In this document: positions 1-6,368 of the stretch, in pieces
How the letters are laid out: each line of letters starts with the position of its first letter
Position numbering within the stretch: position 1 is the first letter of the stretch
Source: CAADGU01 sp964581605
GTDB lineage: Bacteria; Chloroflexota; Anaerolineae; Promineifilales; Promineifilaceae
Assembly: GCA_964581605.1 (NCBI GenBank)
Contig: CAZOPF010000106.1
Coordinates: forward strand, 1-18,275
DNA: 18,275 nt
Direction of reading: 5' to 3'
Program-made: the position numbers and the translations under genes
Notes under the pieces: generated by a model
Database searches by the model: none
What the model was told of the DNA's origin: nothing
What the model saw: only the letters and a program-made list of their open reading frames with translations

Positions 1-56
1 TTGGGTGTTTGGGTGTTTGGGTGTTTGAGTGTTTGGGTGTTTGGGTGTTTGGGTGG
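1..56. repeat. 8-bp tandem repeat array (TTGGGTGT)x7, open at the window edge
   Basis: Seven consecutive 8-bp units can be read directly. Five are TTGGGTGT, the fourth is TTGAGTGT and the last is TTGGGTGG. The array starts at base 1, so it probably continues to the left. It lies about 50 bp beyond the stop codon of the minus-strand J-domain gene. The G-rich strand resembles telomere-type repeats only superficially. In a bacterial chromosome it is better read as a slipped-strand intergenic repeat, like the period-7 arrays elsewhere in this window. Confidence 0.9.
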
Positions 57-109
57 GTTGTACGTAATGGATATAACTTTTTATGAGCAAACAGGTCACG
101 CATGATGCA

Positions 110-937
110 TCACGGGTTACCGATTGCCTCTCCTAACCGGGCAACGGCCGTCTCCAATTCCACAATCTCTTGCTGGCGGCGTTGGATGAGGGCGGTCAGG
201 TCATCGCGCACGGCCTCCCACCAGATACGGCCGTCCGCTTTCATCTGTTCGGCTTTGCACCAGAGGCGGGTGGTATTCTCCTGCTGTAAGGAAGCCAATT
301 GCTGATGGACACGTCGTTTGCGCCGCTGCAACATGAGAATTTGCTCGCGCAGGTGGCGGAGGTCGCTGCTGTCTAGGGCCGCCAGTTCATGCACGGCCGT
401 CGGGTCCAGTTCGTCTGCCAGATCACGCAGCGCTTCCAGGTTCCGATTTTGATAAGCTACATTCACGGCCGCCATCATCGCCGACATATAAGCGCGTTCC
501 ACATTATTTTCGGCCCGGTCAGGATGAAAACGGCGGGCCAGTTCGCGGTAGAGTCGTTTTTCCGCAGTCCGGCCGCGCTGGCTACCCAGGTCAGGCAGGT
601 CGGCGTCAGCGGGCAGGTCATCGTGCAGGGGGATGTCATCACGGCCGTGCCAGAAGGGATCATCCGGGTCATAGGGAATGCCAAATTCCTGCGCCTGCTG
701 GAGCAGTTGCAGCTGCGTCCATAGCGCCTGTTTGTGGGCGCGTAGCTCCAGATACTCATCCACCAGATAACCGATTTTCAACCGGCACTGCATCCGAAAG
801 GCGTTGACGGCCGCCTGCATCTTTGCCAGTTCCGCTTCGGCCGCCAGCAATTCCGCCCGGGCATTCTCTCGTTCCGCCTGCAACTGACGGCGTTTCTCGT
901 GGGTGGAGGTGGGTTTTTGTAGGGCGAGGGCGATCAT
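110..937 (-). CDS. J-domain (DnaJ-like) protein with flanking coiled coils
   Basis: The 275-residue product has three parts. Residues about 12-85 are a charged, Ala/Glu/Gln-rich helix typical of a coiled coil. Residues about 123-178 resemble a J domain, including RLYRELARRFHPDRA with the HPD tripeptide at 138-140 that stimulates Hsp70 ATPase. Residues about 185-275 form a second long helical region. There is no Gly/Phe region, zinc finger or DnaJ C-terminal substrate domain, so it is a type III J protein rather than true DnaJ. It probably recruits DnaK to a specific client held by the coiled coils; the client is unknown. No signal peptide or membrane segment is visible, so it should be cytoplasmic. 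The ATG at 937 has no Shine-Dalgarno, but a promoter-like -10 lies 8 nt upstream. The stop codon sits in a short stretch of 7-bp repeats. Confidence 0.85.
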   Translation of the reverse strand: MIALALQKPTSTHEKRRQLQAERENARAELLAAEAELAKMQAAVNAFRMQCRLKIGYLVDEYLELRAHKQALWTQLQLLQQAQEFGIPYDPDDPFWHGRDDIPLHDDLPADADLPDLGSQRGRTAEKRLYRELARRFHPDRAENNVERAYMSAMMAAVNVAYQNRNLEALRDLADELDPTAVHELAALDSSDLRHLREQILMLQRRKRRVHQQLASLQQENTTRLWCKAEQMKADGRIWWEAVRDDLTALIQRRQQEIVELETAVARLGEAIGNP

Positions 938-945
938 GGCAGGTA

Positions 946-974
946 AGTATAGGGGAATACGGCCGATTCGTCAC
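946..974 (-). promoter_or_regulatory. Candidate sigma70-type promoter of the J-domain gene, probably leaderless
   Basis: On the minus strand GTGACG (969-974, 4 of 6 match to TTGACA) and TATACT (946-951, 5 of 6 match to TATAAT) are separated by 17 bp. The -10 ends only 8 nt before the ATG at 937. Transcription should therefore start at or next to the initiation codon, which agrees with the missing Shine-Dalgarno. Confidence 0.5.
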
Positions 975-1075
975 GCTGAATTTGCCCGCTCATCCTTACA
1001 CCCCACAGGTGTTCCAGCCCAGGGCAGTCAATTAGTAAGCCTCTTCCATGTGATGAGAAAAGCAAGAACAGCTTA

Positions 1076-1084
1076 TGTTACAAT
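1076..1084 (+). promoter_or_regulatory. Candidate extended -10 promoter of the metallophosphoesterase gene
   Basis: TGTTACAAT reads as an extended -10 (TG, one base, then TACAAT). No good -35 is visible 17 bp upstream. A start near 1091 would give a leader of about 60 nt carrying the Shine-Dalgarno AAGGAAG just before the ATG at 1153. The rest of the 215-bp divergent spacer (938-1152) holds no other clear signal apart from the J-domain promoter. Confidence 0.35.
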
Positions 1085-1152
1085 GCCCAACGACAGTAGA
1101 ATTACAATCAAATCTGATTTTTTCATCGCTTTGCTGTTAAGGAAGTAACCGG

Positions 1153-2112
1153 ATGGCAACAACCGAACAAACAATACCCCAGATTGGCCTGCGCATGGTG
1201 GAACATTGGCATGAACAGGCACATGAACGACTCAATCTGGCCTACCAATTGTCACCCCACATTTATTTTGACAATACGAGCCGCCTCGTTTTTTTTAGCG
1301 ACATGCACCGGGGTACCAAAAATCGCTATGACTTTTTTGCCCCAAATGAAACCCTCTTTGTGCATGCCCTGACCCATTATTACCATCAGGGCTTTACCTA
1401 CATTGAACTGGGGGATGGGGATGAGTTGTGGTACAACGATTTTGCCCACATTCGCCGCGCTTATAGCCAGTTATTCGATCTGCTTCACCAATTTCGTACC
1501 CATCATCGCCTGCATCTGATCATCGGCAATCACGATTCGCCTCAGGGTATGTTTGACCCTTTGGAAAAAGAAAACATCCCGGTGCATCAAGGGCTGGTGT
1601 TGCACCATGCGCCCAGCGGGCACAATCTCTTTGCCGTGCATGGGCACCAGGCACACCCGAAAGGGGATCGGTATTGGTGGTTTCAACGGCCGTACAGCCG
1701 CCATGTTGTCAAATACACCCTCCCCTTTTCCCATACCCGTTATCACTTTTCGGAGCCGGAAGTGGGTTTACCGGCCCGATCGCATCTGGCAAACTTTCCG
1801 CGCCGCGTGAGTGACCGAATTTTACGGTTTGCCTGGCAGTTGGAAGGGGCAATCCTTTCCTGGGCACAGCAGCAACGGCAAGCGATCATTTGCGGACATA
1901 CCCATTTGTGTGCTTTTCCCGGCGCGGCGCACCCTGCGGCACAAGAAAATCCGCCCTTTTTCAACATTGGGCATTGCAGTACACCGGGCTACATTACGGG
2001 GTTGGAAATGGCGGATGGGGAAATGATGCTGGTGAAATGGAAACCAACCAACCAGGGAAAATATGAACGGATTGTCTTGCGGCAGATGGCGATCACGGCC
2101 GTATGGCCGTGA
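1153..2112 (+). CDS. Calcineurin-like metallophosphoesterase
   Basis: The 319-residue protein carries the full two-metal phosphoesterase signature in order: SDMH (D50, H52), GDGDE (D88), GNHD (125-128), the HGH at 163-165 and GHTH (248-251). These residues bind the dinuclear Mn/Fe/Zn centre that hydrolyses phosphoester bonds. The spacing resembles the LpxH/YkuE-like branch of the superfamily more than Ser/Thr protein phosphatases. The substrate cannot be named from sequence, and no membrane segment or signal peptide is visible. The start is well supported: AAGGAAG lies seven bases before the ATG. It is transcribed alone, divergent from the J-domain gene and convergent with the HD-domain gene. 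The TGA stop is followed by only 57 bp before the end of the opposing gene, and no clear terminator is visible there. Confidence 0.88.
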   Translation: MATTEQTIPQIGLRMVEHWHEQAHERLNLAYQLSPHIYFDNTSRLVFFSDMHRGTKNRYDFFAPNETLFVHALTHYYHQGFTYIELGDGDELWYNDFAHIRRAYSQLFDLLHQFRTHHRLHLIIGNHDSPQGMFDPLEKENIPVHQGLVLHHAPSGHNLFAVHGHQAHPKGDRYWWFQRPYSRHVVKYTLPFSHTRYHFSEPEVGLPARSHLANFPRRVSDRILRFAWQLEGAILSWAQQQRQAIICGHTHLCAFPGAAHPAAQENPPFFNIGHCSTPGYITGLEMADGEMMLVKWKPTNQGKYERIVLRQMAITAVWP

Positions 2113-2169
2113 TTTGTCACCCGTGGCCCGTCACCTGTTAGCCCTGATCCAATGGCTCACGGTTGCGGT

Positions 2170-2823
2170 TTACGCATCCAGATCATCCCCCTTCAACTCT
2201 TGCTCTAACACATTCCACAACTGATGATACGCCTGGAAACGGGCAACGGCCGCCCGGCGAGCCGGTTCTGTGTGCATACTGGCTACCGTGCGGGCCTGCC
2301 AGGCCGCATCACGGCCGTTACTGAGCAGTTCATCCGTCGTCGTTGGTTTGCCCTTCGCCAGCACGTTGCCGGTGAAATGGAACACGGCCGTTAGCCCAAT
2401 CTTCGCCAATTTATCGGCATCCCACAACACCTGTGATTCCAGATTTGTGAGGGGCTTCTCCAGCCACAATCCCATATGGTCTTCTATCGCCTGCGCCACG
2501 GCCTCAATCTTCTGCGGCGGAAAATCCGTTTTGGGCAAAAATTTGCGGGCAAATTTGGCACCTTCTTGCGGATGTTTTTCTTTGGCTTCCTTGCGCACAT
2601 CATGCAGCCAGGCGGCCGCTTCCACCACTTCGGCATCTGCACCCGTCATTGCTGCCAGTTTATTCGCCAGGGTGACGACAGTCGTCACATGCTCCCAGCG
2701 ATAATTAAAGGCCGGTTTCCGCTTGCCAAACCGCGCCAATGCCTCCGCTTCTGTAGCATGGCGCATCACCTCTTGCACCGCCTCCCGCCAGGGCTTCTTT
2801 GTTTTGTTGTTGTTCGTCGGCAA
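2170..2823 (-). CDS. HD-domain metal-dependent phosphohydrolase
   Basis: A TTG start at 2823 is preferred over the longer frame opening at 2919. GAGGAAAGAGA sits directly upstream of the TTG, and the extra 32 residues would be translated from AT-rich, repeat-like spacer. This gives 217 residues. The HD superfamily metal ligands are present: H45 (RWEHV), H74-D75 (WLHD), H116 (IEDH) and D135 (LWDADKL). Such proteins hydrolyse phosphomonoesters or nucleotides with a bound divalent metal. No RelA synthetase, cyclic-nucleotide or sensor domain is attached, so the substrate is open. The N-terminal dozen residues are Lys/Asn-rich and probably disordered. The protein looks cytosolic and is apparently a single-gene unit between a convergent metallophosphoesterase and an upstream co-directional penicillin-binding protein gene. 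Confidence 0.85.
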   Translation of the reverse strand: MPTNNNKTKKPWREAVQEVMRHATEAEALARFGKRKPAFNYRWEHVTTVVTLANKLAAMTGADAEVVEAAAWLHDVRKEAKEKHPQEGAKFARKFLPKTDFPPQKIEAVAQAIEDHMGLWLEKPLTNLESQVLWDADKLAKIGLTAVFHFTGNVLAKGKPTTTDELLSNGRDAAWQARTVASMHTEPARRAAVARFQAYHQLWNVLEQELKGDDLDA

Positions 2824-2877
2824 TCTCTTTCCTCGTCGTAATCGGTAAGTGATCGTTTGCAAATAAGTTAGCGATTG

Positions 2878-2908
2878 GGTAATTAAGTAATTGAAGCGGC
2901 TAATTACC
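2878..2908. repeat. AT-rich spacer with inverted repeat GGTAATTA/TAATTACC
   Basis: Perfect 8-bp arms at 2878-2885 and 2901-2908 flank a 15-nt loop. They lie in a spacer dense in variants of AATTAC/GTAATT. It is upstream of the HD-domain gene and could hold its promoter or an operator, but no specific binding motif is recognised. Confidence 0.45.
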
Positions 2909-2953
2909 AAATTACTCAATTACATCATTACTGCACGGTTACCAATCAGCTAT

Positions 2954-2995
2954 CGGTTCACGGTTCACGGATTATGGGCGACGGATTACGGATCA
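2954..2995 (-). repeat. Period-7 array of six units containing the stop codon of the penicillin-binding protein gene
   Basis: Read on the plus strand, the units are CGGTTCA, CGGTTCA, CGGATTA, TGGGCGA, CGGATTA and CGGATCA. On the coding (minus) strand the first unit is TGATCCG, and its TGA is the stop codon of the upstream gene. Four other units also begin with TGA or TAA. The array length, 42 bp, matches the arrays at 6327-6368 and 17672-17713. Confidence 0.8.
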
Positions 2996-5224
2996 CCAGG
3001 GCAAAGGCGTCAGCGGCGTAATGCCAAAATAGCTCTCCATAATCTGGCGCACAATCGGCGCGGCCACTTCTGACCCTTGCCCGGCATTTTCCATAATTAC
3101 CACCACTGCAATCTCTGGCTCCGTGGTCACCGTGCCATCTGGCCGGGTGTATGGCCCGGCCGGCGCATAGCCGGCAAACCAGGCATGAGAGTTACGCGGC
3201 GGGTCTTCGGCCGTACCCGTCTTACCGGCCACCGGCACGCTCAATCCCTTAAAGATGAATTCGGCCGTGCCCCGCCCACTGTGGGTTACATCAAACAACC
3301 CCTGCTGCAACGAAGCCAGATTTTCCGGCGAAATGGGCATCTCCCCATTCACCTGCACCGGAAATGGCTCTTCCGGCGCACCACCGCCCGCGCCAATGCG
3401 GTCAATTAGCGTTGGCCGATAGAGCGTGCCCCCATTGGCAATGGCTGAAAAGATAGAGGCGACTTGCAGCGGCGTTACCTGCACAAAGCCCTGCCCAATG
3501 CCCATATTTACCGCGTCACCTGGTAGCCACACCTCGCCCAACGTTTCCTCTTTCCACGCCGGTGAAGGAATCGTGCCCGGCGCTTCGGCAATGCCCACCA
3601 GGCCCGTCAGCTGCCCCAGCCCCATCTGCTGCGCCACCGCCGGGAAATGGTTGGGATCTACATTATCCATTGCCAGTGCCGCTTCATAAAAACAAGAGTT
3701 ACAGGAAACGGTAATCGCCGTCTGGTAAGAAACGGTACCATGGCCGCCTGGCAGCCAATCCACCTTTACAAAATTCGGCCCCAGGCCACTCCATGTTCCG
3801 CTGCTGTAATAGGTGGAACCGGGTGTAAACAGGCCGCTGTTCATGGCGGCCGTGAAAGTAACCACCTTAAACAATGAACCGGCAGGATATTGGCCCTGGG
3901 CGGCACGGTTGAGCAACGGCCGTGCCGGGTCTGCATATACCGCTGCCAGCGTATTGGCCGCATCTGGGCGCACCGGATCGTAAATGGTGGGGTCAAAATC
4001 GGGGTAAGAGGCCATTGCCAGAATCTTGCCCGTGTTCACATCCATCACAATGGCGGCTCCGGCCGTTGGCAGTGGATAAGTTTCCACAGCATCGGCCAGG
4101 ATTTGTTCAACGGCCGTTTGCAACTCCACATCAATCGTTGTGTAAATACTGCGTGCCTGTTTGGGAGCGCGTTCGGCCACTGTGCCCACGTATTGGCCAT
4201 TTGGGTCAATCACCGTCAACGTTCCCCCTCGTTCCCCATTCAGGTAATCTTCACCCCACAACTCAATACCATCCAACCCCACAATTTCATCGCCGCGATA
4301 CCCTTGTGCTGTGTATTCGGCCACAACTTCGGCAGGAATGAAACCGGTATGCCCTACCAGATGGGGCGCTATGCCGCCTTCGGCAAAGAGGCGCGCCAGT
4401 CGGGTTTGCGGTTCGGCCAGCCCTTGCCCGATGAAGGGCTGTAAACTGGTGACATATTGCTGCATCACCTCTTCGGGAACATCACCCACCGGCACATACC
4501 AGTTAGGCAGCGCAGAGGCGTAACTTTCCTTGATTTCTTCAGGGGTTTTGCCCAGTGCCTGACTCAGAACGTTCAAGAGCGCGGCCTCATCTTTAATTTC
4601 GCCAGGGATGACACCAAGAGTGATCATCGTCCCCTGATAGGCCAGGGCACGGCCGTTGGCATCATAGATGTTCGCCCGCGCCGGGTTACGTTCATCCAGC
4701 ACCAACCGGTTGCCACCAGCCAGCTCGGGCAGGATCAGCCCCTCATCCCAAATAATCCCCCAACGGCCGTTTTCATATGCCATCGGCACCGTCAAATCAC
4801 GCACAATATCGCCCACCACAGTTGTTTGCCACATCACGCGCACCGCCATTTCTGCCTGGTTTCCCTCTTGCGCGGCCGAAAGCATTTGGGGGAGGATGGT
4901 ATGAGCCGTGGCTGTATCCATTGCTTCCTGATAGCGTGCCACAAACGAAGCACTATCTATCAATGCCTGGGTTTGTGGGGTGAGCAAGCTGTACATGCCC
5001 AACAAATCCCCTTGCTCCCATGCCTTAAAAAAAGCGACCGCAATACCGCTGGCATCTTCTTGGGTGGGGATTTCAGTAGGGATAGGCGTGTGGGTAGGTG
5101 GCGGCGGCAGTGTCACAATTTCATTGCTATCTTGAAGTGTAGAGAGGCTCAACCCCTGCCCGCAAGCTACCAGCCCCAAAGCCAGAACTAATAAAATGGC
5201 ATACCGCCTTACGTAAGTGATCAT
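2993..5224 (-). CDS. Class B penicillin-binding protein (transpeptidase) with MecA-like N-terminal domain, predicted lipoprotein
   Basis: Starting at the ATG at 5224 gives 743 residues. A second possible start at 5275 adds 17 residues and would spoil the signal peptide. The N-terminus is MITYVRR, a hydrophobic stretch and the lipobox LVAC, so Cys21 should be lipidated and the enzyme held outside the membrane. A Pro/Thr linker and an NTF2-like MecA_N region (about 55-170) follow. Then come the PBP dimerisation region (about 175-360) and the transpeptidase domain (about 370-735). Active-site motifs, numbered from the 5275 start, are S467-L-F-K470, S524-C-N526 and K685-T-G687. It cross-links peptidoglycan during elongation or division. 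Anchoring by lipid rather than the usual transmembrane helix is unusual for this class. It is the last gene of the minus-strand run but probably also has its own promoter at 5233-5241. Confidence 0.93.
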   Translation of the reverse strand: MITYVRRYAILLVLALGLVACGQGLSLSTLQDSNEIVTLPPPPTHTPIPTEIPTQEDASGIAVAFFKAWEQGDLLGMYSLLTPQTQALIDSASFVARYQEAMDTATAHTILPQMLSAAQEGNQAEMAVRVMWQTTVVGDIVRDLTVPMAYENGRWGIIWDEGLILPELAGGNRLVLDERNPARANIYDANGRALAYQGTMITLGVIPGEIKDEAALLNVLSQALGKTPEEIKESYASALPNWYVPVGDVPEEVMQQYVTSLQPFIGQGLAEPQTRLARLFAEGGIAPHLVGHTGFIPAEVVAEYTAQGYRGDEIVGLDGIELWGEDYLNGERGGTLTVIDPNGQYVGTVAERAPKQARSIYTTIDVELQTAVEQILADAVETYPLPTAGAAIVMDVNTGKILAMASYPDFDPTIYDPVRPDAANTLAAVYADPARPLLNRAAQGQYPAGSLFKVVTFTAAMNSGLFTPGSTYYSSGTWSGLGPNFVKVDWLPGGHGTVSYQTAITVSCNSCFYEAALAMDNVDPNHFPAVAQQMGLGQLTGLVGIAEAPGTIPSPAWKEETLGEVWLPGDAVNMGIGQGFVQVTPLQVASIFSAIANGGTLYRPTLIDRIGAGGGAPEEPFPVQVNGEMPISPENLASLQQGLFDVTHSGRGTAEFIFKGLSVPVAGKTGTAEDPPRNSHAWFAGYAPAGPYTRPDGTVTTEPEIAVVVIMENAGQGSEVAAPIVRQIMESYFGITPLTPLPW

Positions 5225-5232
5225 GTCTGGGC

Positions 5233-5241
5233 ATTTTATCA
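5233..5241 (-). promoter_or_regulatory. Candidate extended -10 promoter of the penicillin-binding protein gene
   Basis: On the minus strand TGATAAAAT (extended -10) ends 8 nt before the ATG at 5224. No Shine-Dalgarno separates them, so a leaderless transcript is possible. This placement favours the 5224 start over the one at 5275. Confidence 0.4.
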
Positions 5242-5300
5242 TATGCCATTTGATCAAGCGATTGACGCTTACCAACGCTCACCAAATGTTGTCTACGAGT

Positions 5301-5774
5301 TTATGGTGATGGGGGGCGATTGAGGGTGCGGTCAGCCAGGCCAGGGCCAACCACCATGACCAGGGCGGCAATGGCTTTGCCGGTTTGGGTCACGGCAAAC
5401 ACATCGGCGTACCCCACCGAAGCGCAGGTGGCGATGTAATAAAATGCATCTATGTAGGTGTTAATTTTGGGGTTTTCATGCCGTTCGGCGGCATAAAAAG
5501 CGGCGGCGGCCGCGCCTAAAAAACCAAACGCGGCTTCCAGCGGATTACCCTCGGCCCAATCCAGAAAACGGGCTTCCCAGGCATGGCGTTGGTGAAACAG
5601 GGTGTTCACATACGCCTGTACTTGTTCGCCAGAAACACCTAACCAGAGTTGCAGCAGGTCAGACAAAAGGGGGGGAGCAGGCACGGCCGTAGCCACCCCA
5701 TTCCCATTTTTTATCGGCGGAAACAACTGATCGAGTGCTGTTTGTTGTTCTGGGGTCACCATGGCAATAGTCAC
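5301..5774 (-). CDS. Small two-TM potassium-channel-like membrane protein with SVGYAD filter
   Basis: The 157-residue product has a soluble N-terminal half (about 1-75). It is followed by a first membrane helix (about 79-95), a pore-helix-like segment YIDAFYYIATCA (108-118), a filter-like SVGYAD (119-124) and a second membrane helix (about 131-148). This is the order of a 2TM K+ channel pore, in which the canonical filter is TVGYGD. The Ala in place of the second Gly is non-canonical and may change selectivity or mark a channel-like sensor. It starts with GTG overlapping the TGA of the upstream PspA-like gene (GTGA at 5771-5774), which implies translational coupling; an in-frame ATG at 5762 is an alternative. 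Its position beside PspA-like and YqiJ/YqiK genes suggests a role in membrane stress or ion leak control. Confidence 0.75.
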   Translation of the reverse strand: MTIAMVTPEQQTALDQLFPPIKNGNGVATAVPAPPLLSDLLQLWLGVSGEQVQAYVNTLFHQRHAWEARFLDWAEGNPLEAAFGFLGAAAAAFYAAERHENPKINTYIDAFYYIATCASVGYADVFAVTQTGKAIAALVMVVGPGLADRTLNRPPSP

Positions 5775-6289
5775 AGCTCGGCATCACGGCCCACTGCCCG
5801 CACTTCCCCACGGGCGGCGGCCATATCTTCACGCCGGGCAATTTGCTCCTCGCGTTCGGCCAGTTCGTGGTGCAGGGTCACGGCCGTCTTGTCCAATTCG
5901 CGCTGAAGGGCTTGCATCTCTTCCCACATCACCACATTTTCCTCACGTGCTTTCAGATGAGCAGCCTGACTGGTCATCGTGGCCATTCGCTGTTGCAACC
6001 TATCAATCTCGGCCTGCAATGCAGCAATCGTCTGCCCAAACACCTGGCGTTGTTCTTCCAGTTCAGCAGCATATGGTTGTCCCTGTGCCTGCGCTGTGCG
6101 CCAGAGGGCTTCGGCCTGCTTTTCACGGGCCATCGCCAGCGCCAGATCGTTTTTTAGAGCATCCAGCCGTTTCTGAGTCTGTTGGATGTGGGCAGCGGTG
6201 GGGTCGGGCACGGCCGTGTCCGATTCTTCGCTAAAGAGATCAGTTACGGCCGTTTGCATCACCCGCCGCACCTTCGCCCACAAACCCAT
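5771..6289 (-). CDS. PspA/IM30-like coiled-coil protein
   Basis: Begun at the ATG at 6289, the protein has 172 residues and opens with MGLWAKVRRVMQTAVTDLF. This is an amphipathic helix of the kind that starts PspA/Vipp1 proteins and binds stressed membrane. Residues about 30-160 are nearly uninterrupted coiled coil (Ala, Glu, Gln, Arg, Leu). The protein is shorter than PspA (about 220 residues) and lacks an obvious C-terminal extension, so it is a divergent or reduced member; a generic coiled-coil protein remains possible. No signal peptide or transmembrane helix is present, as expected for a peripheral inner-membrane protein. A TTG at 6301 is an alternative start, but neither has a clear Shine-Dalgarno. 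It lies between the flotillin gene (76 bp away) and the channel gene (4-bp overlap), which is the best support for a PspA-type role. Confidence 0.65.
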   Translation of the reverse strand: MGLWAKVRRVMQTAVTDLFSEESDTAVPDPTAAHIQQTQKRLDALKNDLALAMAREKQAEALWRTAQAQGQPYAAELEEQRQVFGQTIAALQAEIDRLQQRMATMTSQAAHLKAREENVVMWEEMQALQRELDKTAVTLHHELAEREEQIARREDMAAARGEVRAVGRDAEL

Positions 6290-6326
6290 GTCAATTACCA
6301 ATGGTCAATGATCAATAATCAATTGA

Positions 6327-6368
6327 CTACTCACTGCTCACTGCTCACTGCTTACTGCTTACTATTCA
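6327..6368 (-). repeat. Period-7 array (TGAGCAG)x6 containing the flotillin stop codon
   Basis: Plus-strand units are CTACTCA, CTGCTCA, CTGCTCA, CTGCTTA, CTGCTTA and CTATTCA. On the coding strand the array begins TGAATAG, with its TGA being the flotillin stop codon, and continues TAAGCAG and TGAGCAG. The same heptamer forms the array at 17672-17713. Confidence 0.88.

Noticed and set aside
1..56. TTGGGTGT array considered as a telomere or replicon end
   Set aside because: Bacterial linear ends are not built this way, and a window edge is not a replicon end. A slipped intergenic repeat explains it.
2954..2995. Heptamer arrays considered as CRISPR repeats
   Set aside because: Units are 7 bp and directly adjacent, with no spacers and no cas genes nearby.
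3890..4444. 184-residue plus-strand open frame within the penicillin-binding protein gene
   Set aside because: It is antisense to a gene with intact catalytic motifs and shows no family features.
5771..6289. PspA-like gene considered as a fragment of a longer broken gene
   Set aside because: The coiled coil is continuous, the frame is intact from an expected N-terminal helix, and the stop overlaps the next start as in a functional operon.
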